NCBI GenBank assembly: GCA_035529435.1
Contig: DATKWS010000075.1
Location: forward strand, 1-34,821
From: DATKWS01 sp035529435
Lineage (GTDB): Bacteria; Krumholzibacteriota; Krumholzibacteriia; Krumholzibacteriales; Krumholzibacteriaceae
Direction: 5' to 3'
Length of the DNA: 34,821 nucleotides
Of this stretch, positions 17,867 to 26,447 are shown one piece after another; positions within the stretch are counted from its first letter, which is position 1, and the number at the start of each line of letters is the position of its first letter. Under the pieces are notes generated by a model that was given only the letters and a program-made list of their open reading frames with translations, was not told where the DNA came from and searched no databases. A program made the translations under genes and the position numbers.

Positions 17867-19549
17867 TCAGCACACCTCGGGGAGAGCGTTCTTCGGCAAT
17901 GTAAAGTAGAAGGTGGATCCTTCCCCCTTCCCGCTTTCCACCCAGATCCTGCCCCGGTGCAGGTTGATATAATGCTTCACGAGACGGAGCCCGATCCCCA
18001 TGCCGTCCGAGTTTCTGCTCGATCCCCCGTCGATCTGCGTGAAGAAATCGAAAATGCCGGGAATGTCCTTCTGATCGATACCCGGGCCCGTATCGCTCAC
18101 CGACACGACCACCTCACGTTCGTTCTGCGATGATGAGATGAGGACCGAGCCGCCATGACGGGAAAACTTGATCGCGTTGTTGAGCAGGTTGGCGCATACT
18201 TGGCGGATCCGAAGGGGATCAAAGCTGATGATCGGTATCAGCGGGTCGAGGCTCGAAATAATCTCGATCTCGTTCTGTTGCGCGAATGATTCCACGATCC
18301 TGATGGAAAGCCGGATCATCTCGTTGATGCTTCCCTCGGTGAAATTGAGCATGGTCTCCGAGATCTCAACCTTGGACAGATCAAGCAGGTCGTTGATCAG
18401 TTGAAGAAGTTTGTTCGACTGTTCCTCGATGATCTGCAGGAACTCATTCCGCATCCCGATGTCGATCGCCCCGTCGCCGTCCTCGAGCAGCGTGCTCGTG
18501 TAGGCCATGATCACCGAGAGGGGCGTGCGAAGCTCGTGGCTGATCCTGCCGAGGAATTCGCTCTTGAGCTGATCGAGCTCCAGCAGCTTCTGGTTGTTGA
18601 CGCGAAGCTCACGATTCTGGATGGTTATCTTTTCCTGGAGCTTTTTACGCTCGGTGACGTTGTGGCCGATAACGAGAACGTATGGATAGCCCTTCACCTT
18701 CATTACGGTGGCGTCCGTCTCCAGTTGCACGATATCACCGTTTTTTCTCAGGAACGGCAGCTCGACCACCTGGCCGCGCTCCCCCTGGAGGATCCGGTAC
18801 ACGACCTGCTTGGCCTCGCTGCGCCGGTTCGGGGTGACAAAGAGGAAAAATTCCTTGCCGAGGATCTCCTCGGCGCTGTACCCGAAGTGCCGGTAGGTGG
18901 AACGGTTGCACTCGATGACCTCTCCGGAAAAATTGAGCAGCATTATGACGTCGGTTGCGTTGTTCATCAGCATGCGATACTTGTCGCCGAGCTCGTTGAG
19001 CTCCTGCAACAGCTGCGACTTTTCGATCGCGATCGCGGTCAGCTGGTTGAACTTCGTGACGATCTCCAGGTCGAATTCGGTGAAATGGTTTTCCTCGTAA
19101 CTGCCGACGTTTACCGTTCCGATGAGGGTATCCTTCGCGACAAGCGGCACCACGATGTCGGACCCCAGGTTATCCTCCTTCATGATCTCGTTGAAACGGG
19201 CATCGGTCGGAATGCTGCGGCGAAGTATCGGCTTCTTGTGGATCGCCACCCATCCCACCAGGTTGGATTCGTCGAGCGGTACGTACCGGCCCTCGGTGGA
19301 CCGGTCACCGTTGCGCCGGGTGATATGCCGTATGTAGAGACAATTCTCGTCTTTTTCGTAAATAGCGACACAGCCGATATCGAAATCGATGACTTTCGAA
19401 AGCTCCTTCGAGATCGTTGAGAGGATCTCGTCGAGATCGAGCTTCGAGTTGATCGCGTTTGCGATCTCCATCACCGCGGCGAGCTGCCGTTTCGCCTCGC
19501 CCCTGTCGGTATCATGCTGCACCGTGCTGATTGCCGTTTCTTCATGCAC
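17867..19549 (-). CDS. Cytoplasmic GAF-PAS sensor histidine kinase (orphan)
   Basis: 560 residues, no membrane segments. GAF domain about 35-180 (DIGCVAIYEKDENCLYIRHI, later LIGTVNVGS). PAS domain about 190-310, a HisKA dimerisation helix with phospho-acceptor His338 (SHELRTPLSVI), and a HATPase_c domain with N-box NLLNNAIKFS, G1 DTGPGID and G2 GMGIGLRLVKHY. The start is GTG at 19549 with GGAGG eight bases upstream; the next ATG would remove part of the GAF-preceding helix. No response regulator is adjacent, so its partner lies elsewhere. Signal unknown. Confidence 0.92.
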   Translation of the reverse strand: MHEETAISTVQHDTDRGEAKRQLAAVMEIANAINSKLDLDEILSTISKELSKVIDFDIGCVAIYEKDENCLYIRHITRRNGDRSTEGRYVPLDESNLVGWVAIHKKPILRRSIPTDARFNEIMKEDNLGSDIVVPLVAKDTLIGTVNVGSYEENHFTEFDLEIVTKFNQLTAIAIEKSQLLQELNELGDKYRMLMNNATDVIMLLNFSGEVIECNRSTYRHFGYSAEEILGKEFFLFVTPNRRSEAKQVVYRILQGERGQVVELPFLRKNGDIVQLETDATVMKVKGYPYVLVIGHNVTERKKLQEKITIQNRELRVNNQKLLELDQLKSEFLGRISHELRTPLSVIMAYTSTLLEDGDGAIDIGMRNEFLQIIEEQSNKLLQLINDLLDLSKVEISETMLNFTEGSINEMIRLSIRIVESFAQQNEIEIISSLDPLIPIISFDPLRIRQVCANLLNNAIKFSRHGGSVLISSSQNEREVVVSVSDTGPGIDQKDIPGIFDFFTQIDGGSSRNSDGMGIGLRLVKHYINLHRGRIWVESGKGEGSTFYFTLPKNALPEVC

Positions 19550-19907
19550 CGGCGGATCCTCCGCGCCCGGGTACGCCCCCCGGCGGATCGTACATGGTAG
19601 ACTGATCGCTTTGCTTTTTTTCCCGAAGGGTTACCGGCAACCGATTATTCGAGATATTCCCATCAGCCGCAAGCACAGTACCGCGCACAGACACAGATGC
19701 GCCCCACCGGGACTGTCATGCTGGTGGCAGTATGCATGAAATATTCCATTTTCCCGCTTTCGGGGACACCCCGTACGATTGTCCCAGCCGGTCCGGCTCC
19801 CGCTATTGCACGTAACGTGAGTATTGAATTGACATTACATGGTGCGGGGAGTTTGCATGCCCGGGATGCCGGCGATAGCGCGGGGAGGAAAGGATCGCCG
19901 GTGGAAA
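19550..19907. other. Gene-free interval between tryptophanase stop and kinase start
   Basis: 358 bases, both flanking genes on minus. It should contain the kinase promoter and the end of the tryptophan transcript. An 8-base inverted repeat (CCGGCGAT/ATCGCCGG, 19869-19876 and 19894-19901) lies just past the tryptophanase stop but lacks a U-tract. An 11-base palindrome CACGT-A-ACGTG sits at 19809-19819. I see no open frame with a ribosome site and no confident promoter. Confidence 0.4.
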
Positions 19908-21542
19908 TCAGAGCTTGAATGAAAATCTACTCTTGAAATGCCGGAGGCTCCGTTCGCGCCCGTAGTCGACGTTGACGCCGGGGATCGAGTCCCTGTGCTC
20001 GGCAAGCAGCGTGATCGCCTCGGCGACGGCGAAGAGATCCTGATCCTCGTAGGCGAGACGGGGCACCGCCGCGCGCACATAGTTCACGCGTGGATCCGGG
20101 GGGATCTCGCACTCCCCGTCAAATGCACCGAATGCATATGTGCCCAGCTCGCAGACCCGGTGACCGGCGATGAGGAGAAGCGCTGCGAACGATATTCCCA
20201 GGAAATCCTCCCGGGCCGCGTCCCCGAACAGCTTGTCCATATCGATGTAGACGGCGCTTCCACCGATCGGCTTGATCACGGGAATCCCGTTCATCGCAAG
20301 GCGCTCACCGAAGCGTTCCACCTGGCTGATCCGGGCGTCGAGATAATCCTGCCTCGTGACGGTCCTGAGGCCCTGCACGATCCCCTTGATATCGCGGCCC
20401 GCCAATCCACCGTATGTCGGATGCCCCTCCGTCATGATCTGGTAGTTGGTCAATTCCTCGCGGAAACACGGAAAGGCGCGGAGAAAATCGCCATCCTCCC
20501 TGAGGACGAGGGCGCCTCCCATATTCACGAGCCCGTCCTTCTTGAGACTGATATGAAAACCGTCCACCTGTTCGAACATCTCGTGGACGATCGCCGGTAT
20601 CGGCACATCCCCGTACCCATCCTCGTGCCGCTTGATGAACCAGGCGTTCTCGGCGAACCGGCACGCATCGAAAAAGAACGGAATCCCGTGCTTCGAGGTT
20701 ACTTCGCGGACGCGTTTGATATTCGCCATCGATACGGGCTGCCCGGCGCTCGTGTTGTTCGTGATGGTCAGGTAGACGAGCGGCACCCGATCCCTCTCGC
20801 ACTCAAGGAGGTTCTGGAGCTCATCGAGAGCCATGTTGCCGCGGAAAAGAAAGCTGTCGTCATTGGCAATGTGTTCCCTGCAGGGAAGATTCAGCGGGAT
20901 GAGGTTCTTGTCCTCGATGTTTCCCTCCGTCGTGTCGAAGTGCGAATTGCTCGGAATGATGAAGTAGGGCTCCCTGGAACCGTTCGAATGGGCGGACATC
21001 GACTGCGTTCTCGATTCGATCCTGGAGCGGAGCTCCGGTAGCAGCCCTTCCGAGAGGGATTCGCCCCGGTGCCGGCCTTCCGTGCGCAGGTTCCGGGAGA
21101 ATATCGTGAAGAAGGCATTCTCCACCGCCCTGCCCTGATGGAAGATGAACAGATTTTCCTCGATACCGTTTGGGTCGGCCTGTTTCCACGAGGGTCCGAA
21201 CGTTTCCGTGAACTGATTCTTCAGCTCGAAATAACCGGCATTCGATCCGTACGCTTCGTCGCCGAGGAGCATCGCCGCCCACTGCCCGATCGTCATGGTC
21301 GTCGTGCCCGAATCGGAGAGAAGATCGCAGCCGGGTATATGGTCGGCCCTGAAGAGAAACACATTCAAGCCGGCTTCCCTGACGAGGATATCCCGCCGCT
21401 CCTCGAAATCCATGATCGAGCAATCCCTGAACCTCACCGCCGCATTCCGGTAGGGGCGCGGAGTGAAGTACCGCGCGAACTCGTTTGAGCGGCCATACAA
21501 TTCCCGGAACTTCTCGATGAAGAAACCGATCCGGTCAACCAT
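19908..21542 (-). CDS. tnaA: Tryptophanase family beta-eliminating lyase (likely tryptophanase)
   Basis: 544 residues from ATG 21542 (GGAGG seven bases upstream), longer than the ~470 of E. coli TnaA. The extra length is an N-terminal extension and an insertion around 152-192. PLP-enzyme landmarks: DLLSDSGTTTMT and QWAAMLLGDEAY, FDACRFAENAWFIK (292-304, Asp292 and Arg295) and Schiff-base Lys335 in SLKKDGLVNMGG. It cleaves L-tryptophan to indole, pyruvate and ammonia. Against tyrosine phenol-lyase, His535 (SLRHF) matches tryptophanase His463, and Leu466 replaces the lyase's substrate-binding Arg381; this alignment is from memory. It overlaps the trpS stop by one base (TGATG) and so is probably translated with it. 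Tyrosine phenol-lyase remains the main alternative. Confidence 0.85.
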   Translation of the reverse strand: MVDRIGFFIEKFRELYGRSNEFARYFTPRPYRNAAVRFRDCSIMDFEERRDILVREAGLNVFLFRADHIPGCDLLSDSGTTTMTIGQWAAMLLGDEAYGSNAGYFELKNQFTETFGPSWKQADPNGIEENLFIFHQGRAVENAFFTIFSRNLRTEGRHRGESLSEGLLPELRSRIESRTQSMSAHSNGSREPYFIIPSNSHFDTTEGNIEDKNLIPLNLPCREHIANDDSFLFRGNMALDELQNLLECERDRVPLVYLTITNNTSAGQPVSMANIKRVREVTSKHGIPFFFDACRFAENAWFIKRHEDGYGDVPIPAIVHEMFEQVDGFHISLKKDGLVNMGGALVLREDGDFLRAFPCFREELTNYQIMTEGHPTYGGLAGRDIKGIVQGLRTVTRQDYLDARISQVERFGERLAMNGIPVIKPIGGSAVYIDMDKLFGDAAREDFLGISFAALLLIAGHRVCELGTYAFGAFDGECEIPPDPRVNYVRAAVPRLAYEDQDLFAVAEAITLLAEHRDSIPGVNVDYGRERSLRHFKSRFSFKL

Positions 21543-22567
21543 CAACCATCCTCCCTCGGTGGCAAGTTCATCACTTCTCTCGCCTCGTTGAGGGTGGCGC
21601 GAGCGACCTCCCTCGCTTTCGACGCCCCTTCACGCAGTATCTCTTCAACCCGTCCAGGGGCTTTCTCAAGCTCCTCCCGCCTCTGCCGGATGGGACGGAG
21701 TGCATCATTCATCTCTTTCGCGAGCTCTATCTTGCAATCGACGCATCCACGCTCGCCCTTCTCGCATTCCGAACGGACAACCTCCTCCTCCGACCTGTTG
21801 TAGATTCCGTGGAACGCAAACACAACGCATCCGTCGGGATGCCCCTTGTCGTTCTTGCGTATCTTTACGGGATCGGTGAACATGCTCCTTACCTTGCGCG
21901 TCGTCTCGTCCTCGGTGAAGGACAGCGCTATGTAGTTGCCGGCGCTCTTGCTCATCTTGCGATCGACGCTGTCGAGGCCCGGCACCTTGGGGACTTCCGT
22001 GAGGAGTGTCTCCGTGATGGGAAACACCGCTTTGCCGTAGAGGCTGTTGAAACGCTGCGCGAGATCCCTCGTCAAGTTGACGTGCGCTTCCTGATCCTTG
22101 CCGACCGGCACGTATTCCCCCTTGTATGCGAGAATATCGGCCGATTGCAGGGTCGGGTACCCCAGGAGACCGTAGCTGGGATTCTCTATCTTGTACCCGA
22201 GGACCATCTCCTTGTAGGTCGGATTGCGTTCCAGCCAGCCGAGAGGAGTGATCATCGAGAAGAGCAGGTGCAACTCGGCCACCTCCGGCACATGTGATTG
22301 CACGAATATTTTGCACTTGCCGGGATCGAGCCCCGCCGCTACCCAATCGATCGCCATTTCCCTGACCCGGTCCTTCAAAGCGCCGGTATTCTCGTATCCC
22401 ACCACATCCCCACCACCGGGCGTCGTGAGCGCGTGCCAGTCGACGATGAAGTAGTAACACTCATACTCGTCTTGCAGGCGGACCCAATTATTCAGTGCGC
22501 CCAGCAGATTTCCGAGATGCAGGCTGCCTGTCGGCCGCATGCCGCTTGTTACTCTCTTTCTCGGCAT
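21542..22567 (-). CDS. trpS: Tryptophanyl-tRNA synthetase with an Fe-S type cysteine motif
   Basis: 341 residues from ATG 22567, chosen for GAGGAGG about six bases upstream. Class I synthetase signatures: TGSLHLGN (13-20, HIGH-like) and KMSKS (204-208). It charges tRNA-Trp. Cys247, Cys268, Cys275 and Cys278 form C-x20-C-x6-C-x2-C, near-identical to the C-x22-C-x6-C-x2-C that binds a [4Fe-4S] cluster in Thermotoga maritima TrpRS. So this is probably an Fe-S TrpRS of that clade. The gene lies 68 bases downstream of tRNA-Trp on the same strand and overlaps tnaA. No tRNA-binding leader such as a T-box was seen. Confidence 0.96.
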   Translation of the reverse strand: MPRKRVTSGMRPTGSLHLGNLLGALNNWVRLQDEYECYYFIVDWHALTTPGGGDVVGYENTGALKDRVREMAIDWVAAGLDPGKCKIFVQSHVPEVAELHLLFSMITPLGWLERNPTYKEMVLGYKIENPSYGLLGYPTLQSADILAYKGEYVPVGKDQEAHVNLTRDLAQRFNSLYGKAVFPITETLLTEVPKVPGLDSVDRKMSKSAGNYIALSFTEDETTRKVRSMFTDPVKIRKNDKGHPDGCVVFAFHGIYNRSEEEVVRSECEKGERGCVDCKIELAKEMNDALRPIRQRREELEKAPGRVEEILREGASKAREVARATLNEAREVMNLPPREDG

Positions 22568-22635
22568 CGACTGCCTCCTCGCGCGATTTATCGCACTATG
22601 CAACTACCAGTGCCCTGAAAATCGCAAACAAAAAA

Positions 22636-22709
22636 TAGGGGTGGCAGGACTCGAACCTGCAGCCCCCGGTTTTGGAGACCGGTGCTCTAGCCACTTGAGC
22701 TACACCCCT
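22636..22709 (-). tRNA. trnW: tRNA-Trp (CCA anticodon)
   Basis: On the minus strand a 74-base cloverleaf. A 7-bp acceptor stem (AGGGGTG with CACCCCT), a 4-bp D stem (GCTC/GAGC), a 5-bp anticodon stem (CCGGT/ACCGG) around loop CTCCAAA giving anticodon CCA, a 5-base variable region, and a 5-bp T stem (GCAGG/CCTGC) with TTCGAGT loop. The discriminator base (position 73) is A, whereas bacterial tRNA-Trp normally has G73. No 3' CCA is encoded; a run of six T follows. It sits directly upstream of trpS. Confidence 0.96.
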
Positions 22710-22734
22710 GTGCAAAACCGACTCATGTACGGGT

Positions 22735-22765
22735 ACAATAACACGAACCACCTGTCGAAAGTCAA
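22735..22765 (-). promoter_or_regulatory. Probable promoter of the tRNA-Trp-trpS-tnaA unit
   Basis: Minus strand: TTGACT (22765-22760, five of six) and TATTGT (22740-22735, four of six), spacer 19; TTATTG one base nearer gives 18. It would start transcription some 15-25 bases before the mature tRNA end. The -35 is good, the -10 spacing long. Confidence 0.45.
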
Positions 22766-22845
22766 GCCCTTTGCGGTTCGACCGGGACGGGCGCGGCAGG
22801 ATCCCTCGTGAGGGAACGGGGCGGCTCCCATTCGACGATCCGATA

Positions 22846-22874
22846 TTGACCGGGTCGTACAATCATGCTATATT
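22846..22874 (+). promoter_or_regulatory. Sigma70-type promoter of pruA
   Basis: TTGACC (22846-22851) and TATATT (22869-22874) are exactly 17 bases apart, each five of six to consensus. This predicts a start near 22881 and a leader of about 100 bases. It faces away from the tRNA-Trp promoter, about 80 bases off. Confidence 0.7.
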
Positions 22875-22982
22875 GCATTACAAATTTTCACGTCGTTCCG
22901 GCTGAATCAGTTCGCACGCTTTGAACCGGCCGCAGCTGTAGCCGCGAGAGGCAATTCTCCGCTGCATGATGGAGGTTATTGT

Positions 22983-24614
22983 ATGATCAACGGTATCCCC
23001 AAAATCGACATGCCGAAAAACGAGCCGGTGCTCCCGTACGAGCCCGGGTCGCGCAGCCGGGAGGAGCTGAAGCTCCGGCTCAGACAGCTCGCCGGCAAGA
23101 AAATCGAGATCCCCTGCGTGATCGGCGGCCGGTATGTACGAACCGGAAAAACCGGGGACTGCCGGATACCCCACGATCATCAGCATATTGTCGGAACCTA
23201 CCACAAGGCGGGTCTCCGGGAGGTGGAGGCGGCCGTCAAGGCGGCGCGCCGGGCGAAGCCCGGGTGGTCGAGCATGCCGTGGGAAGCACGCGCGGCGATC
23301 TTCCTCAAAGCGGCGGATCTGCTTGCAGGTGAATTCAGGATGCCCCTGAATGCGGCGACGATGCTCGGGCAGAGCAAGACCGCCTTCCAGGCCGAGGTCG
23401 ACTCCGCCTGCGAGCTCATCGATTTCTTCCGCTTCAATGTATTCTTCATGAAACAGATCCTCGAATCGCAGCCGGAATCGTCCGCAGGCATGTGGAACAT
23501 GTCCGAGGCGCGGCCGCTCGACGGATTCGTATTCGCCGTCACACCGTTCAACTTCACCTCGATCGCCGGCAACCTTCCGACGGCGCCGGCGATGATGGGT
23601 AACACCGTCATCTGGAAACCGGCCTCGAGCGCCGTATACTCGGCGCATTACATCATGCGGCTGCTGAAGAGGGCCGGGCTCCCCGACGGCGTGATCAACA
23701 TGATACCGGGACCGGGCTCCAAGGTCGGCGATCCCGTGCTGCGCCAGCCGGAGCTCGCCGGCGTGCACTTCACCGGCAGCACCGTGGTATTCCAGCGTAT
23801 GTGGCAGACGATCGGAGAAAATATCAAGAGCTACCAGTGCTACCCTCGCATCGTCGGAGAGACGGGCGGCAAGGATTTCATCTTCGCGCATCCTTCGGCC
23901 GACGTGCCGGCGCTCGTCACCGCGCTCGTCAGGGGCGCCTTCGAGTACCAGGGGCAGAAATGCTCGGCCGCATCACGTGCCTTCATACCCCGGAGCCTGT
24001 GGCCCACCGTCAAGAAGCGGCTCCTCGCGATGATCGAGACGATCGAGATGGGGGATGTGATGGACTTCAGAAACTTCATGTCCGCCGTGATCGACAAGGC
24101 CGCCTTCGAGAACATCAAGGGGTATATCAACTACGCGAAGCGGTCGCCGTACGCCCAGATCATCGCGGGAGGCGGGTACGACGACCGCGTCGGATACTTC
24201 ATCGAGCCGACCGTGATCCTGGCGAAGCGGCCTGACTTCAAGACGATGGTGGAGGAGATATTCGGCCCCGTGATCACGATATACGTCTACCGGGACCAGC
24301 AGCTCGACCGGACGCTCCAGCTGTGCAACACGAGCTCGCCGTACGCGTTGACCGGTGCGATCTTCTCGCAGGACCGCGCGGCCATCGTGCACATGGCGCG
24401 CGCCCTGAGAGATGCCGCCGGCAACTTCTACATCAACGACAAACCGACCGGCGCCGTCGTCGGCCAGCAGCCCTTCGGCGGAAGCCGCGCATCGGGCACG
24501 AACGACAAGGCGGGAAGCCTTCTCAACATGATCAGGTGGACGAGCCCGCGCACGGTGAAGGAAACATTCTGCCCGCCGACCGACTACCGCTATCCCTTCA
24601 TGGACGAAGAGTAG
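22983..24614 (+). CDS. pruA: L-glutamate gamma-semialdehyde (pyrroline-5-carboxylate) dehydrogenase
   Basis: 543 residues, the length of the single-function ALDH4-type enzyme rather than the bifunctional PutA. It oxidises glutamate semialdehyde to glutamate with NAD+, the last step of proline breakdown. ALDH residues: Asn190 (TPFNF), Lys212 (WKP), Glu293 (VGETGGKDF) and catalytic Cys327 (YQGQKCSAASR); later EIFGPV and QQPFGGSRASGTNDK are typical of P5CDH. Start ATG with GGAGG at about nine bases. No proline dehydrogenase gene is seen nearby; substrate could also come from arginine or ornithine. Ends in a strong terminator. Confidence 0.95.
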   Translation: MINGIPKIDMPKNEPVLPYEPGSRSREELKLRLRQLAGKKIEIPCVIGGRYVRTGKTGDCRIPHDHQHIVGTYHKAGLREVEAAVKAARRAKPGWSSMPWEARAAIFLKAADLLAGEFRMPLNAATMLGQSKTAFQAEVDSACELIDFFRFNVFFMKQILESQPESSAGMWNMSEARPLDGFVFAVTPFNFTSIAGNLPTAPAMMGNTVIWKPASSAVYSAHYIMRLLKRAGLPDGVINMIPGPGSKVGDPVLRQPELAGVHFTGSTVVFQRMWQTIGENIKSYQCYPRIVGETGGKDFIFAHPSADVPALVTALVRGAFEYQGQKCSAASRAFIPRSLWPTVKKRLLAMIETIEMGDVMDFRNFMSAVIDKAAFENIKGYINYAKRSPYAQIIAGGGYDDRVGYFIEPTVILAKRPDFKTMVEEIFGPVITIYVYRDQQLDRTLQLCNTSSPYALTGAIFSQDRAAIVHMARALRDAAGNFYINDKPTGAVVGQQPFGGSRASGTNDKAGSLLNMIRWTSPRTVKETFCPPTDYRYPFMDEE

Positions 24615-24638
24615 GCGATACGACCGGCCGGAAAAGAG

Positions 24639-24672
24639 AAACCGGGATCGGTTTCCCGATCCCGGTTTTTTT
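24639..24672 (+). terminator. Intrinsic terminator of pruA
   Basis: A perfect 13-bp stem (24639-24651 with 24656-24668), 4-base loop TTTC and a T-run through 24672, beginning 25 bases after the pruA stop. The A-rich left flank could give partial function for the converging pepD as well. Confidence 0.93.
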
Positions 24673-24702
24673 GCATCGAACGGCACCTTGGCGGCACGCC
24701 GC

Positions 24703-26154
24703 CTAGGCGAGTTCCCCCAGCACCGCCACGAGAAGCTTCCAGAATGATCCCACCGAAGGGATATTCACGCGCTCCTCCGGGGAATGCGGATGTTCGATCC
24801 ATGGGCCGAACGAGATCATGTCCATACCGGGAAACTTCTCCCCGATGATCCCGCACTCGAGACCCGCGTGGATCGCCTTCATCTCGGGTTCCTTGCCGAA
24901 CTCCCGCGCATGCACCTTCTTGACGACGGAGAGGATGTTCGAGTCGAGATTCGGTTTCCATCCCGGATACGGCTCGTTCTCCTTGACGGCGGCGCCGGCG
25001 AGCTCGCCGACCGCCCTGATCCGGTCGCGCAGGGCCTGGAGGGCGCTGGAGATCGAGCTGCGGGTCGAGGTGCCGATTACGCCCTCGCCTGCACCGGTAC
25101 TGATCGTGGCAAGGTTGTTCGAGGTCTCGACCAGCCCCTCGATATCGTAATTCATCGCCTCGACACCGTGCGGGATCGCCAGGAGCAGCCGCAACAGTGT
25201 CGTCTGAGAAGCGTTGTCCATGACCTTTCCGTATGTCTCCTCGGCGGGCTCCAGAACCGAAGTGAGATTCTTCTCCCGCCCGCCGAGTTCCTCGCGTATC
25301 CGTACGAGTTCGTCGTTGAGGAGCTTCGAGAGATCGTCGACCTCCGTCTCGAGCACCATGAGCTGGGCGACGGCCTCGCGGGGAATGGCGTTTCGCTTGT
25401 TGCCGCCGTTGATTCCCGCGAGATGGCAGGGCTGGGTGCGCATCGCCTTGGCGAGGAGTCGTGCAATGATCTTTATTGCGTTTCCACGCTGCTCGTGAAT
25501 ATCTATCCCCGAGTGGCCGCCCCTGAGACCCGAGACCTTGAGCTGGTACGCCTTCGTCCCTACCGGAGCATCGGTCGTCGACACGGGAAGCCTGGTCGTC
25601 GAATCTCCCCCGCCGGCGCAGCCGATATAGACCGCGCCGAGTTCCTCGCTGTCGAGATTCAGCATCGTCTCCCCCTTGAGGAAACCGGCCCCGAGCTTGC
25701 CCGCGCCGGTGAGCCCCACTTCCTCGTCGACGGTCGCGAGGATCTCGAGCGGTCCGTGCACGACATCCGCCGCCTCGATCATCGCCAGCGCCGCGGCGAG
25801 GCCGATGCCGTTGTCGGCTCCGAGGGTCGTTCCCTGGGCTTTCAACCAGTCCCCGTCGAATTTTACCTTGATCGGGTCCTTCAGGAAATCATGGTCGACA
25901 TCCGAGTTCTTCTCGCCGACCATATCCATGTGACCCTGGAGAACCACGGTGGGAGAGTTCTCGTGACCTTTCGTGGCGGGAACGCGGATAACAACGTTCC
26001 CGTTTGTGTCCTTCTCGGCCTCGAGTTTCTTGCTCTTCGCGAACGAGAGAAGATACTCGCCGAGCTGTGCCTCATTACCCGAGCAGTGTGGAATACTGAT
26101 GATTTTCTCGAAGTGCTTCCACAACACCTTCGGTTCCAGTCCACTCAACGACAT
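24703..26154 (-). CDS. pepD: PepD-type cytosol non-specific dipeptidase (M20)
   Basis: 483 residues, typical of aminoacyl-histidine dipeptidase. Start ATG 26154 is favoured by AAGGAGG nine bases upstream; a TTG three codons earlier sits on the ribosome site. Dinuclear zinc site residues are visible: His75 and Asp77 (LQGHMDMV), Asp114 (LGADNGIG), Glu144-Glu145 (TVDEEVG), Asp in LNLDSEE and a C-terminal His in WIEHPHSPEE. The lid domain has SGLRGGHSGIDI. It hydrolyses dipeptides in the cytoplasm, the natural next step after S46 peptidase and peptide import. It converges on pruA and diverges from yjbQ. Confidence 0.95.
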   Translation of the reverse strand: MSLSGLEPKVLWKHFEKIISIPHCSGNEAQLGEYLLSFAKSKKLEAEKDTNGNVVIRVPATKGHENSPTVVLQGHMDMVGEKNSDVDHDFLKDPIKVKFDGDWLKAQGTTLGADNGIGLAAALAMIEAADVVHGPLEILATVDEEVGLTGAGKLGAGFLKGETMLNLDSEELGAVYIGCAGGGDSTTRLPVSTTDAPVGTKAYQLKVSGLRGGHSGIDIHEQRGNAIKIIARLLAKAMRTQPCHLAGINGGNKRNAIPREAVAQLMVLETEVDDLSKLLNDELVRIREELGGREKNLTSVLEPAEETYGKVMDNASQTTLLRLLLAIPHGVEAMNYDIEGLVETSNNLATISTGAGEGVIGTSTRSSISSALQALRDRIRAVGELAGAAVKENEPYPGWKPNLDSNILSVVKKVHAREFGKEPEMKAIHAGLECGIIGEKFPGMDMISFGPWIEHPHSPEERVNIPSVGSFWKLLVAVLGELA

Positions 26155-26234
26155 GATCGGCAACCTCCTTCATGGTACCTCGATCGGTGAAAATCGTTTT
26201 CGTGATCTATTACCATCGCCGCACCTACCGGCGC

Positions 26235-26248
26235 AACGATCGATCGTT
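26235..26248. promoter_or_regulatory. 14-base perfect palindrome between divergent pepD and yjbQ
   Basis: AACGATCGATCGTT is fully self-complementary and lies in the 293-base divergent spacer, 81 bases upstream of pepD. It is a possible operator; nothing ties it to a named regulator, and GATC-rich palindromes can arise by chance. Confidence 0.3.
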
Positions 26249-26447
26249 CTGATACACTCATCCGAACGGTGATCCATCATGCGAGACGATGCATTATACG
26301 GAACCGCACGCGCATGGTCAAGCCTTCCCTTCGCGAATGCCGTGTACTATGCTGTATGGTGGATAGATACCGTACCGCTCACTTCGCACCGGCGTTCACA
26401 TGCCGAAGCGGGGCGGATCACAACCGGACGAAACAGGAAGGTCACCG

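Noticed and set aside
19869..19901. Inverted repeat just past the tryptophanase stop as an intrinsic terminator
   Set aside because: The stem is only eight bp with a 17-base loop and has no T-run on either side; termination here is not supported.
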